Source: Muraenolepis orangiensis (lineage: Eukaryota > Chordata > Actinopteri > Gadiformes > Muraenolepididae). Taken from it: a stretch of DNA of 64,000 bases. The stretch covers positions 10,970,447 to 11,034,446 of the forward strand of contig CM051002.1 of assembly GCA_027704905.1 (NCBI GenBank), given 5' to 3'. Position 1 is the stretch's first letter; each line of letters starts with the position of its first letter. The notes under the pieces are model-generated. The model was not told the origin of the DNA and ran no database searches. It worked only from the letters and a program-made list of their open reading frames with translations. The translations under genes and the position numbers were made by a program. Below, one piece after another: positions 1-53,600 of the stretch.

Positions 1-204
1 AACTCTTAACCGATTGCATGGCTGACTCCGCTGTCAGTGGATGCATGTGTGTATGAATGGGTGAATGTGAGGCATGACTTTGGCTCCAAAGTCCATGGCT
101 TTGGATAAAATTGTAATTCTATATAAATGCAGTCCATTTACCATTTACCCCCGACGACAGCACAAATTGAGTGTTTACCTCCGCGCTGTCTTCACCCCTT
201 CCAG

Positions 205-43105
<42,901 letters not shown>

Positions 43106-44565
43106 GTTAAGTGCTCTGTGTTCCACTCCACACAGTGGTGTCTCAGAGCATTTCATCCAACGGCAAGTGACATTAAGCATTGTGTAGCATTGTGCGAGGC
43201 CGACCTCCCAGATGTCAACAAACGCATATGGGAAATGTTTGTTTCTTGAATGTGTGTCAATGATGGTTTTGCAAATAATTATCCAATTAATAGTACGAAA
43301 AGAGGCCTTCTAGAAGAAAGGTCACACATAGGACTTTGAGGGGAATACCAACAGTATGTATTGTGAAATCTAGTTTCTTGAAATAAAATATGCAAAATAA
43401 TATAAGTTACAATCCAAAAACAAGATAATTAGACAAACCACGTGTGTTCATTGTAGTTATATGTAGTCCTTCAAAAATCAGTCCTTTAAATGCTAACTTT
43501 GCTCACCTGTGTGTTATGTATCTTAAATGCATGCATGGCTGTATGTGTGGTTTGCAGTACTGCTTTTCATCATTGAAGAAATTGTATTCTAAATCTAAGC
43601 TCTGTTCTTAAAAACGGTACGGATAGTCTCAGGTAGGATTACATTAGCAATATGCTACACCTGCTGTGTAACAGTTTCAATTGTGTTGTAAAACAAAATA
43701 TTAACATAGAAACACACTTTTGGAATTGTTGAAATGTATTAACTTAGGAGTAGGTAATTCTATGATGTTTACCATAAAGGGGCTTTCCATGGTTGTCTCA
43801 ATTTCCAGTGGTTATCTAATTATCTGATTAAATCAGTGCCTCTTAAACCCTGTAATTCACTGAAGCCTCTCTCTTTGTATTACTACGTGATTGGAATGTG
43901 TGTCAAGTAATTTGGTTACCGAACGATGTTGAAATATGGCATTTGTATACTCTAAGGACTTAAAAATAGTATTAAAAATGTATTAGAAATATTATCAGGA
44001 ATATAACCCTGAACCTAAACTCAAAAGGGGTCAGTAGAATTTCTGCTGATGAACATTTGATATCCCCAGATTCTCGTTTTTATTTTGAAATATGCCACAA
44101 AAAGTAGAGCAGTGAGTTCTGCAGGACCCTTTGCCTTGTGTCCAAGCATTAGGCATAGGCATTTTAGGCTTTTACATTACTATTTAGACTTATACAGGCG
44201 ACTATATATACTATATATATATATATATATATCAATACAGGTCAATTTAATATTTCGGTTTTCGATCATAAATAGCATGTTGCAGTGAAGCTCATGTATA
44301 ATATAGTGTAGTGTAGTCTTGAATTGTTATTGTTAACAATACTGTTAGTATTGTTGAAATTCGGAATGCGGGAATTACTCTTTCCTTCTTTATCAAATTG
44401 CACCAGCCTCAGTCTTCTTCACTAGAAGACTGATGCCATACGCATGTCGATAACAAAACATAGCAACAACGTGAGTCCAAATGTTGCAATACTTTCTTGT
44501 GTTTCGTTTCAGCCCTTCTCTTTTCTGTGGCGGGCGGCTCTTGTTTCCCCAACACAGGACAACAT
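43106..44565 (+). other. intergenic, itpr1 to bhlhe40
   Basis: About 1.5 kb, AT-rich, one (TA)n run at 44200-44231, no transposon boundaries and no open frame of note. It may hold bhlhe40 control elements, which I cannot define by eye. Confidence 0.6.
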
Positions 44566-44569
44566 GGTC

Positions 44570-45021
44570 GTACACGGGACCCGGGAGGCCACGCCCACCG
44601 CTCTGACGTACGCTGCCGTCCGCCCACCGAGGCTCCTTATCCGTAGAGGCTCCCCGCCTCCCACCACACCACACAACGCCGCTTGCACGTGAGCCCCAAG
44701 TGACAGAGCGAGGCAGGTCAGTCGGCGCGAGAGTCAGATGGTGTATTTAACACGTCGCTCCATCCTCCCACACTTTCCCACCGCGCCACCAAGTCTCCGT
44801 CTGCCATAGCGGGACCATTTGCTATATCTGTCTAGGTGGAGATCGCGGGGACAACGCGTATACCGCTGTTCATTTAATGCTATTATTATTATTTTATTTT
44901 TTTTATAAATGAAATTTATAATTTTTGAAACTTCGCTGCAAACAAGTCGATGCGTGTAGACAAGTGCGGCGATTTCACTGAATTTATAGTTTGACTGACT
45001 GACGCATTTGGAGCCAAGAGG
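44570..45021 (+). promoter_or_regulatory. bhlhe40: bhlhe40 promoter and 5' UTR region
   Basis: GC-rich block directly before the start codon. It has a perfect class B E-box CACGTG at 44686-44691, a CRE-like TGACGTAC near 44605 and a TATA-like GTATTTAA near 44741. Mammalian BHLHE40 is driven by CLOCK/BMAL1 through promoter E-boxes and represses itself through them, so the E-box is a plausible control site. The transcription start is not determined. Confidence 0.5.
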
Positions 45022-45095
45022 ATGGAACGAGTTCCGAGCGCGCAACCCCCGCTCCAACCCAAGCACGCGGCGGGCGATCTGTCAGACATGCAGGG
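45022..45095 (+). CDS. bhlhe40: bhlhe40 exon 1
   Basis: Starts at ATG 45022 (context AGAGGATGG, purine at -3) with MERVPSAQPPLQPKHAAGDL and ends after 74 bp in phase 2, donor GGG|GTGAGT. The match to human MERIPSAQPPP supports this start. Confidence 0.95.
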
Positions 45096-47359
45096 GTGAG
45101 TTCCCCCTGTAGACCTAGACTACTACTAGAAGTAGTCACCTGTACGTCAACACTGTATTGCGTTTTACCGTGACTGTCGAACCACTCAAACTTTGGACAA
45201 TTCATTATGCCTACGTCATGGATGTTTTATTTTTTGTCATTCTTTTTAGGATGGATTTCCCGATGTATGTTTATAAATCCAGGAGAGGAATGAAGAGGGG
45301 CGAGGAAAGCAAGGTTTGTTTGTTATTAATTATATTCCTGCGGTATTGTTTGTATTGTTAATACATTTTTATTAAAAGTTTGATATTTTTTCCCACGGCC
45401 CCAAATAAGTGGTTGACCTAATATAACTGTGACATGACTAATCTAGTCCAGTCTGCTTATCAGTGTCGCTGCTACTTATCACAGCCGCGGTTTCTTGTTG
45501 AATTTAATCGGCCAATGTTGTCATTGCAGGAAACCTACAAACTGCCTCACAGACTGATTGAGAAAAAGAGGCGCGACCGGATAAATGAATGCATCGCTCA
45601 GTTGAAAGATTTGTTACCGGAGCACCTCAAACTTACGGTAAGTTTATGCAGGTTTGCGTAATGTCATCGGCTTATGTTTCTTGTATAGTCGTTGCTGACG
45701 TACACCGTCGAGTGGCAATATAGTGCTATTACACCAGCCGTAGACTATACGTAAATATTTGCACTGTGTTTTAAGTAGTAGTTGTATGGGTATTTATCAG
45801 GGTTGACTTCAACATTTACAAAATTATCTTGGAAATGGATTGCATAGCTATGATTGTGAGGCCTGGACAATGTAGTTCCTGTGTGTTGCATAAGAGATGT
45901 TGGGCTGATGGCGTTTTGCTCCTTGTAGACTCTGGGCCATCTGGAGAAGGCTGTGGTTCTAGAGCTTACACTCAAACACGTGAAAGCCATCACCTCACTC
46001 CTGGATCAGCAACAGCAGAAGATCCTTGCTCTGCAGAGCGGCATGCAACTTGGTGAGCTTCATGTAACACACACACACACACACACACTGCACATACTTC
46101 ACATACATATGTATACAGACACTGCCCATGTTGGTTGTGTTTGACAGCATGAAGGATAGACATTGACATTGAGGTGCATGTTCATCTTGCACACTGATCT
46201 GCAAACATGTGATGTTGCTGCAGAAGAAGACTGAGACACTTTTAGATGTACTGTATATGGCACCAAGTAATATCTCATGTGCACTAGAACAACTCATTTA
46301 AACTTCACTTCTGCATGCTCACAGGGACTATGGCGTTATTTCTAATCCATTCTAACCACACTTGCATACCCCCTCTCTCTCTCTCTCTCTCTCTCTCTAG
46401 AGCCACCTGTGGCCAACCAAGAGAAGTCCGAGGAGATGTTTTGCTCCGGCTTCCACATGTGTGCCAAGGAGATGCTGCAGTACGTGGCCAACTGTGAGAC
46501 GGAAGGAGACCTGACGCCCACCCACATGATCAACCACCTGCACAAGCTGGCGACCGAAGTGCTGCAGGGTCCTCCCCGCTCACACACCCCCCTCAGCCCC
46601 AAGCCAGAGGAAGTCCAAACCCTCCACCACCAGCACCACCAGCACCACCAGCAGCAACAGCAGCAGCAGCTCCAGCAGCAGCTCCAGCAGCAGCTCCAGC
46701 AGCAGCTCCAGAAGGACACGCCCAGCGGCTTGCCCCCCAAGCCCAGCGAAGGCTACGGGAGGAACTGTGTGCCGGTGATCCAGCGGGCCTACCCTCCCGC
46801 CAGCAGCGAGCAGAGCGGGAGCGACACGGATACGGACAGCGGCTACGGTGGCGAGCTGGAGAAGCGCCGGCCCGAGTACTACCATGGCCAGGAGGGGGGT
46901 CCGCTTAAGAGGTTGGCGGGCGACCGCCACGGTTCCATCAAGCAGGAGAGCAGCGAGCCACACCGCAAGCGGCCCAGGGTGGAGTCATCCGAGGACGACT
47001 CTCTGTCGGGCGGGGAGTCGTCCTCGTCCTCCTCTAGCGGTCACAGCAGCTACATGAGCGTGTCCCCCCACCAGCAGCCCCCACCCCTCTGCATGCCCTT
47101 CTACCTCCTGCCGCCCTCCGCAGCCAACTACCTGCCCATGCTGGAGAAGTGCTGGTACCCAGGGGCCATGCCCATGCTCTACCCGGGCTTGGGGGCCTCC
47201 TTGCCCGGGGAGAGAGTCATCCCTCCTCACCCCCAGCACATGCTGTCCCCCAGGGGCGGCTCGCCGGCTCCCAGCGTGCCCCAGACCCCCATGGACTCCC
47301 CGGCCCTCCTCCAGGCTCTGAAGCTGGTGCCCCCGCTAAACCTGGAAGCCAAAGACTGA
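45022..47359 (+). CDS. bhlhe40: bhlhe40 (Dec1/Stra13), bHLH-Orange repressor, whole gene
   Basis: A nuclear transcriptional repressor that binds E-boxes as a dimer and acts in the circadian clock, hypoxia response and differentiation. Five coding exons give 442 residues, against 412 in human. Seen in order: N-terminus MERVPSAQPP as in mammals; bHLH at about residues 47-103 with basic region HRLIEKKRRDRINE; Orange domain at about 133-180; a Q/H-rich insertion; the motif SGSDTDTDSGYGGE; SUMO motif IKQE; and C-terminus LNLEAKD. The ending and lack of an Ala/Gly-rich tail favour bhlhe40 over bhlhe41, as does its place next to itpr1. Confidence 0.97.
45250..45313 (+). CDS. bhlhe40: bhlhe40 exon 2
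   Basis: 64 bp encoding MDFPMYVYKSRRGMKRGEES and K. Acceptor TTCTTTTTAG, donor AAG|GTTTGT. Human has MYQVYKSRRGIKRSEDSK here. Confidence 0.95.
45530..45637 (+). CDS. bhlhe40: bhlhe40 exon 3 (basic region, helix 1)
   Basis: Thirty-six codons from ETYKLPHRLIEKKRRDRIN to PEHLKLT, phase 0-0. Identical to human through the basic region and helix 1, including the proline typical of the DEC subfamily. Confidence 0.98.
45929..46052 (+). CDS. bhlhe40: bhlhe40 exon 4 (helix 2)
   Basis: 124 bp from TLGHLEKAVVLELTLKHV to LQSGMQL. Helix 2 and its extension DQQQQKILALQSG. Donor CTTG|GTGAGC, followed at once by a short CA run. Confidence 0.98.
46401..47359 (+). CDS. bhlhe40: bhlhe40 exon 5 (Orange domain to stop)
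   Basis: Codes for the Orange domain (MFCSGFHMCAKEMLQYVANC to LHKLATEVLQ), then a histidine/glutamine tract at 46625-46712, the GSDTDTDSGYGG motif, SUMO motif IKQE, a serine-rich acidic stretch, FYLLPPSAANYLPMLEKCWY as in mammals, and the conserved end ALLQALKLVPPLNLEAKD. The acceptor follows a pure (CT)n run. Stop TGA at 47357-47359. Confidence 0.97.
46625..46712 (+). repeat. bhlhe40: coding CAC/CAG and LQQQ repeat in bhlhe40
   Basis: Three CACCACCAG units encode HHQ repeats, then seven CAG/CAA codons, then the 12-bp unit CAGCAGCTCCAG repeated to give LQQQLQQQLQQQLQ. Human BHLHE40 lacks this tract. Confidence 0.95.
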
Positions 47360-48725
47360 AGGGGCGTGAAGAGAGATCCGACATGCAGACAGTAGATGCC
47401 CGTTCTCCCCCACCCACCAAGATGCAAGAGGAGGGAGAGTAGAACAAAAAAACTAACAACAATGGACCTCGTCTGGCCTCTCCTCTACCCCCGGTTTTTC
47501 CGTTGTGAGGTCAGAAAAGCAGAAAAGAGGACCCTTTTTAAGAGGCCATCGGGGCGGGGGAAGAGCGTTGGAGGGACAGTACAGCCAGAGAAAGCGTCCA
47601 TTCACACCCACGCTGGAAAGTCTGGCGCTGCAAAACCCGCCCCCCCCGCCCCCCCCCCCCCCCCCCCCCCCCCACACCCTTTGTTCTTTGTTCTGAATGA
47701 ATGTTAATATACTCCAGAGTGCTCAGTGTAGATGGATCTCACTCAGATAGATCTGGTCTACACACACACACACATGCACGCACGCAAATACGCACGCACT
47801 CACACACACACGCAGGCGGTTGAATGTAAAGCGTTCCTTTAGATGCTGCTGTTGACGTGTGTACATGCTAACGCCACCGATGTGTCTCAGTTGCAGCCGT
47901 CGCTTATTAAATCTGTGTACGCGTAGGATTTGTCGCACCAAGTGGTTCCACCCAAAGTTAGCTTGCTATGTATTCTACGACGGTCACTCATTGCTATAAA
48001 CACAGATGCCCTTTAACCTTGTCCCCGTGGCTAGTAGTATCGTAAAACCAATGAGTTTTACTCAAGACTGTACACACGCACGCACACACGCACGCACGCA
48101 CACACACGTGATCAGAGTACATGCAGTCGTACCAGGTGTAACAAACGGTCAAACCATGATGAGTCACGTGGAATTCAGCTTTCCCCGACAACATTAGACA
48201 AACTGCAAGATTGTTTTGTTTTTTTCGTTTTTGTTTTTGTCATATTGTTAAAGACACTTCTTGTACATCTCTATTTTTGATACATGTTCTAGCACTCTGT
48301 CCAGAGTGGCAGACGACCAGAGATAATGGGCGATGTTGTATACTCAGAAACTATGTATATGAATATTATATATATATATATATACTGTAGCACTGTGCTG
48401 GACCTAGTCTGCGTATTCAACCTTTTTATTATTTTTCTGCTCAAATCAAACCTGGTGTTTGTTCATGCTATTGCCTTTTACTTTTGAAATGCGGATGAAC
48501 CTCAGACGTCATCATTTTCTCTGTGCTTTGTGTAAACTATTGCAGTCCGAGGCAGCGGAGAGACGTGAATGTAAAGGTTTCAACAGAGGAAATAGTTTTC
48601 TATTAAGAAAGAGGTACTTGAGATTGTATATTTTGGGACCTACACGGAAGATGTTTGATGTACATATTTTGTCAATACATGTTGATTATATAAGCGTATC
48701 AATAAAGTATTTTTCCTGTGGAAAT
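47360..48725 (+). other. bhlhe40: bhlhe40 3' untranslated region
   Basis: About 1.36 kb with a near-pure C tract at 47639-47673, CA/ACGC runs near 47759-47815 and 48070-48107, and an AT-rich distal half with several TATTTA/ATTTTT elements typical of unstable early-response transcripts. Confidence 0.8.
48701..48706 (+). terminator. bhlhe40: bhlhe40 poly(A) signal
   Basis: AATAAA in ATCAATAAAGTATTTTT, followed by CCTGTGG and T/G-rich sequence. Confidence 0.8.
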
Positions 48726-49700
48726 GAGTTTTTGATCTGTTTTTATTTTTTATTTTTTACTTGATAAAAGTGGGAATGTCGGGTGTGTCTGTCGACGTCA
48801 GTGACGTAATGCATCCAGTGTCTTGTCTTTTACCGACAGTCAACATCCATGTCGATGGGGGGGAAACAGGTGTAATGATAGTGTGTAATGAATGACCGTA
48901 GCTTATTCCTCTTAGCTACTACTACTACTACTACTATAGGTTATTTACCATCACAAGTCTAACTTATCGTGTGAGGCAAGTATTTATGAACGGCATATTG
49001 ACAGTTGGTTTTATGGCTTTAGGTTTGTACAGTAAACTATAAACCCTGATATGCCTCATACACACTTTCATATCACACATTTTTTAACGATAGCATTCTT
49101 CCCTTCAACTGAACGATGTATTATTTCTTCTTATCTGAAAAGGTTACGTAGACACACACACTTGTCGAGTGTGCGCCTTGTCCGGATGCTGTTGCTTTAT
49201 TTCGTACCATTGGACCCGTGCAAAGGCTAAGCCTGCAACTACAACTGTTGTAGTTTTATTTTGTTTTAGTTTATTATTTTGGCACGAATATGTTGTTATG
49301 TAGCCTAGGGTGTGTGTCCAGGTCCAGGTAAATATCTAAATATTTGAAGTGATTCTAATGACCAAAACCAACAAATTGCAGGTGTGCAGAAATGTTCTCA
49401 GTGACTGTTATATTCCACTGTCTACCTGGAGTTAAATGCTTGAACAGAGTTGTCAACGTAGAAAACTAAGCAAATGAGCAGTTGAACTTCAAGAAAAATA
49501 GGATTTGTTTTCCGGTATGTCATTTGTTACAGTGAGCCTGGATACGTCGTCATCGCATGTGCCTGGTTGATGCCAGTATTGCTGAGCAGGCCAATATCGC
49601 CCCCGGGTGGACACATCTAGTACATACAAGTATTTAACTTACATTGTTGTTTGATTACCAATTACCAACTACCAACCTCCGCCATTTAACACAAAGTGTC
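48726..49700. other. intergenic between convergent bhlhe40 and ttll3
   Basis: About 1 kb, AT-rich. It contains (CTA)n at 48917-48937 and a 9-bp-arm hairpin AACTACAAC/GTTGTAGTT at 49237-49255. No gene is seen. Confidence 0.7.
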
Positions 49701-49708
49701 AGAATGCC

Positions 49709-49714
49709 TTTAAT
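49709..49714 (-). terminator. ttll3: ttll3 probable poly(A) signal
   Basis: ATTAAA on the - strand about 140 bases after the ttll3 stop. AATAAA sequences on the - strand near 49195, 49255 and 49271 are further alternatives. Confidence 0.5.
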
Positions 49715-49850
49715 CATTTTTGCTGACAAATTTCACAAATACATAGGATGACATATATAGCCTGAGAAATATAAAACACCAAAGCTTGAATTCCATAAAA
49801 ACATTCAGTCAACACCAGTACCATGAATAGTATCCCATACTGCTTTTGGC

Positions 49851-50663
49851 TCATTCAGTTGGTACAACATACACAATCGGGTGTTTTATGTTTTGCCATG
49901 ACATTGTATTGTGGCTGAGTGTCTGCCTGTGAGAGGAGAGCTTGTACATATGCAGGCTGTGGTGAGAGTACAACGGAGGACAGGACCTTTCACAAGACAG
50001 AGAGTTGGGGCGCAGGCTGAAGACCTCCAACGCCGGCAGAGGCCCAGATAGAGAGGGGAGTCCCTGCGCAAGAGCCCTGCGGTGGGGTTTCAAAGCTCTC
50101 TGTAGGATGTAGGTCCTGGAGCTCTGTGGCTCAAAGCCTACTTTTTTGGTTTGTGGTTTGGCCTCTGGAAGGTGACCCACGGAAGGGTCGAGGGAACAGA
50201 ATAGAGTCCTGGGGACCAGGGGGACCCCGCCATGGCCTCGAGTCAAACCCAGGTGGCGAGCCTTCTGCCAGGGCTCAGTGTTCAGCACCACAGGGCCCTC
50301 TGGTGCTGATCTGTGGTATGACCGGCGGCCGAGACCAGGGGTTCTGCTGCTCAGAGTTCTCCCCTCGTGCTCCCTGCTCCTGGCAGACGGCAGCGGCGTC
50401 TTCTTTTCCCCAGCAGAGTGAGTCGTCTTGCCTGAGGACTGTGCAGCCGAGGCTGCCTTAGACTTGAAACTTGGCTGTCCGTCTGTTGTCGGCATTGTTT
50501 TGGGCACGTCCGAAGGCGAACGCTCCACAGAGGTCGGGTTAGCAGGAATCCGATTAGAAAGGTTGGAGTGTTTACGAGGTGCCGGTCTGGACTGGACCGG
50601 TCTTAACGGCGCCCCTTCCACCAACAGGTTCGTCCCAACATAGTGGGGAACTTCCACAGCAGC
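49851..50663 (-). CDS. ttll3: ttll3 last exon (C-terminal tail)
   Basis: 813 bp including TGA. It begins AAVEVPHYVGTNLLVEGAPL, the conserved end of the catalytic domain, then runs into a tail of about 250 residues rich in S, P, R and K with no recognisable domain, as in other TTLL3 proteins. Read from 50663 down; acceptor CTCTCGTCAG. Confidence 0.93.
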   Translation of the reverse strand, partial: AAVEVPHYVGTNLLVEGAPLRPVQSRPAPRKHSNLSNRIPANPTSVERSPSDVPKTMPTTDGQPSFKSKAASAAQSSGKTTHSAGEKKTPLPSARSREHEGRTLSSRTPGLGRRSYHRSAPEGPVVLNTEPWQKARHLGLTRGHGGVPLVPRTLFCSLDPSVGHLPEAKPQTKKVGFEPQSSRTYILQRALKPHRRALAQGLPSLSGPLPALEVFSLRPNSLSCERSCPPLYSHHSLHMYKLSSHRQTLSHNTMSWQNIKHPIVYVVPTE

Positions 50664-53600
50664 CTGACGAGAGGAACACAGACGTAAGTACATGCTTGTG
50701 ATGAAGTGGAGATGCCATTTAACCTTTCCTAAGACTGAAACGTCGAAAGGTATTAGTCGGCCTCTATCAGGATCTACATGACCTATGTGAGCAATGGTGT
50801 TCCAACCTGTCTGTAGATGAGCTGGAAGCCTCCAGTGTAGGCGGCAGGCTGGTTCCTCCAGTCCAGCACCACCCGCAGCGTGTCCAGCTGCACAGCGGGG
50901 CAGAGCCTGGCCGTCACGGCCGAGGAGCAAGCCATGGTGGGGCTGGAGTTGATCTCCAGCAGCCAGGGCCTCAGGTCCCGGCCCAGCATGAAGTCGGCAC
51001 CGTAGAGCTCGAAGCTGGCCTTGCGGCCCTCCACCAGGTCCTGGGCGGTCCGCATGGTGCGTATGACCGCCTGCTGCATGCCGGGGACCACCACCGCTCC
51101 CCACTGGGAGCCACCCAGACCCCGCTCCTGCAGGTAGGTCCGGAACTGAGAGCAAGACCACATGTTGTCCACGGGAACCCCTGGGTGTCGGTCCTCGGAC
51201 GGCTGGAAGTGCTTCTGGATGGAGTTGTTACACAGGTGGACGGAGCTGCGGAGGTGAAGGGGGGATTGATCAATATATTTCAACAACAATACTATACTAT
51301 ACTTAACTACTAACCTATACAATACTATATTATACTAAACAAAACTATACTATAAACAAAATGATATACAGCCTTTGATATGCTTCACTACATACTATAA
51401 ACAACACTATATACTATACTATGTGCTATACTATAAACTGTTAACAGCACTATACTATAACAATACTGTACACAATAAAAATAGCAATAAAGTGACTGAT
51501 GGATGATATAAACGTATTGTGAATTGTGCAAAACGCATGCCAGTAGTGCAGCAGCATCATTAATACAGTGCAGTGCAGTGCAGTGCAGTGCAGTGCGGCA
51601 GTGCAGTGCAGTTCATACATATGTTGTCCTTGGAACTGTGATGCAATGCTGCCTTTACACTATTTGGTGTTAAATCTATGGTGTCTGACCTGTCCAGGGA
51701 TGTTGTGGTGTACGGCTGTGTGGAGAAGCGCAGGTAGCACTCCTTGTAGAACCAGATGGTCAGCGGGTTCCAGTCGGTAACGAGGAACCACTGGCGGATA
51801 TCAAACTTAGTATTGTGAACCAGCAGGGGGCGCTCCAGGTACTTCTGGACCACCCACTTGCTGTCCTTGATCAAGGTTGAGTCACTGTTCACCAGAGTTA
51901 GAATGTCCTCCAGCCGATTCATGCACACAATGCCTGTCAGGAGAGGGCCACAGCATGCCGTTCAATAAAGGAGAGAATGTGTTTTCATTGACCCTCAAAC
52001 TGGAGAGAAAAACTGTATTTAAAAAAACCTATATTATACTATTTTATTATATCTAAAAAGTAATCTTATGAACACATACATATAATGCTTTTCTAACTTA
52101 CATAACGTTTTAGGTATTTGTGTTATTTAACTTAATGCTGTCATTGGCGTGATTAAACAGGGTTCTGACACTTTGCCTTGCAGTGGAAAATATTACATTT
52201 AGGTAAAAATGGCATCGAGGGAACCAGAGAACACCCCTCACCCCTTCCTCGGGACATAGCCCCTGGTTTGATGATCCAGATGTTGTGCAGTCCATCTGTG
52301 TCCAGCTGTGGGCAGACTTCACGCAGTCTGGTTAACATGCTCTGACATCGCTCCACAAACTCCATGCCGCCCTGGATCAATGCTCTCCCGCTGCACAGAA
52401 ACATGCAATGAGGTGATTTATCTTCCCTTAAGGACAGTACACCCCCATACTAATTCCCATAAATAATTGCAGCTGTGTTGATGAACCTCCTCTAAAGAGC
52501 AGACTCACTGCACAACCAGATAGTAGTCATGCAGAAATTCCTCCCACTGCTGTCCCGTCGGCGAGGTGAACGTTTCCATGGTGATATCAATGTCACCGTG
52601 GTCCAGGCTGTTGAGAAACTCCTGGCACACATGTAAAGCCTTGTCGATCATCCCCGCGGCAACAACACGACGTGCTGCTGGTCGCCGCTGTCTCTTTCCT
52701 CCTGGACAGAGGAATTGACAATACATTACTCTTACTAATAATAACATGTCCCTTGAGCTGAGGTGAGGATGTTCATGTAAAAAACTAATCTTCAGTGGTG
52801 TTACTTGGATTGCATTTAGCAATGATTATTTATTATTGTATTCCAATCAAACTAACTTGGCTTGTGTGCAAAACACACTTGCTTGTGTTTCTGTTATCAG
52901 AGCATTACCCTCCTGTGTCTCAGAGACACTGTGCTCAGTGGGTGCGTTCTGCACATCTCCAACATCCAAGCTGCAGGCCTCCACCACATACTGCAGCAGA
53001 CTGGTGCAAGCTGTCCTCCTGAAGTCCTCTTCAGCATGACAAACAGACAGACATGTGGACCAGCTGACAGCCAGGTACGTCGCACAAGTGTGAAATGACC
53101 AATTGTGTAGTAGTAGTAGTAGTAGTAGTAGAGCGTACCTATGAAGGCCTGCTTCTCATCCTGAGCTCCAAGCCTGTAGCATCTTGGGAAAAAGCTGTCT
53201 GGGTCGGCTGTGTCGAACCACTGCAGGTTCTGCAGGTTGACACATAGCCCCACCTGATGATGGAGGTACGAACGTTGGAGAGATTGAAATAAGTTGATGC
53301 AATAATATAAAATCCATCATGCAGTTGATACAACAGATAGGACACCTTTGTGGTGAACGTGGCCGCGTTAGCATAATGGTTGGTCATTTGATCCTTCCGT
53401 AGAGACTGACAGTCTATGGAGTCCCTACGCGTGGTCCAGTACAGGCAGGCTGCTTCATTTCGAACCAGGCGAGACTAGGAAAAACAGCACATAAACCAAG
53501 TATAATATCAATCTGACCTGGCACTAATAATAAGGACATTAAGTGTAAGGAGCTCTTGATCTGTTATGATCTTACCATGAGGTCATACATGTCACCTAGT

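Noticed and set aside
49851..51161. 436-codon continuous - strand frame across 50664-50806
   Set aside because: The frame runs through a real ttll3 intron by chance. The part upstream of 50663 is out of frame with the catalytic exon 50807-51245, whose correct reading is LEINSSPTM.
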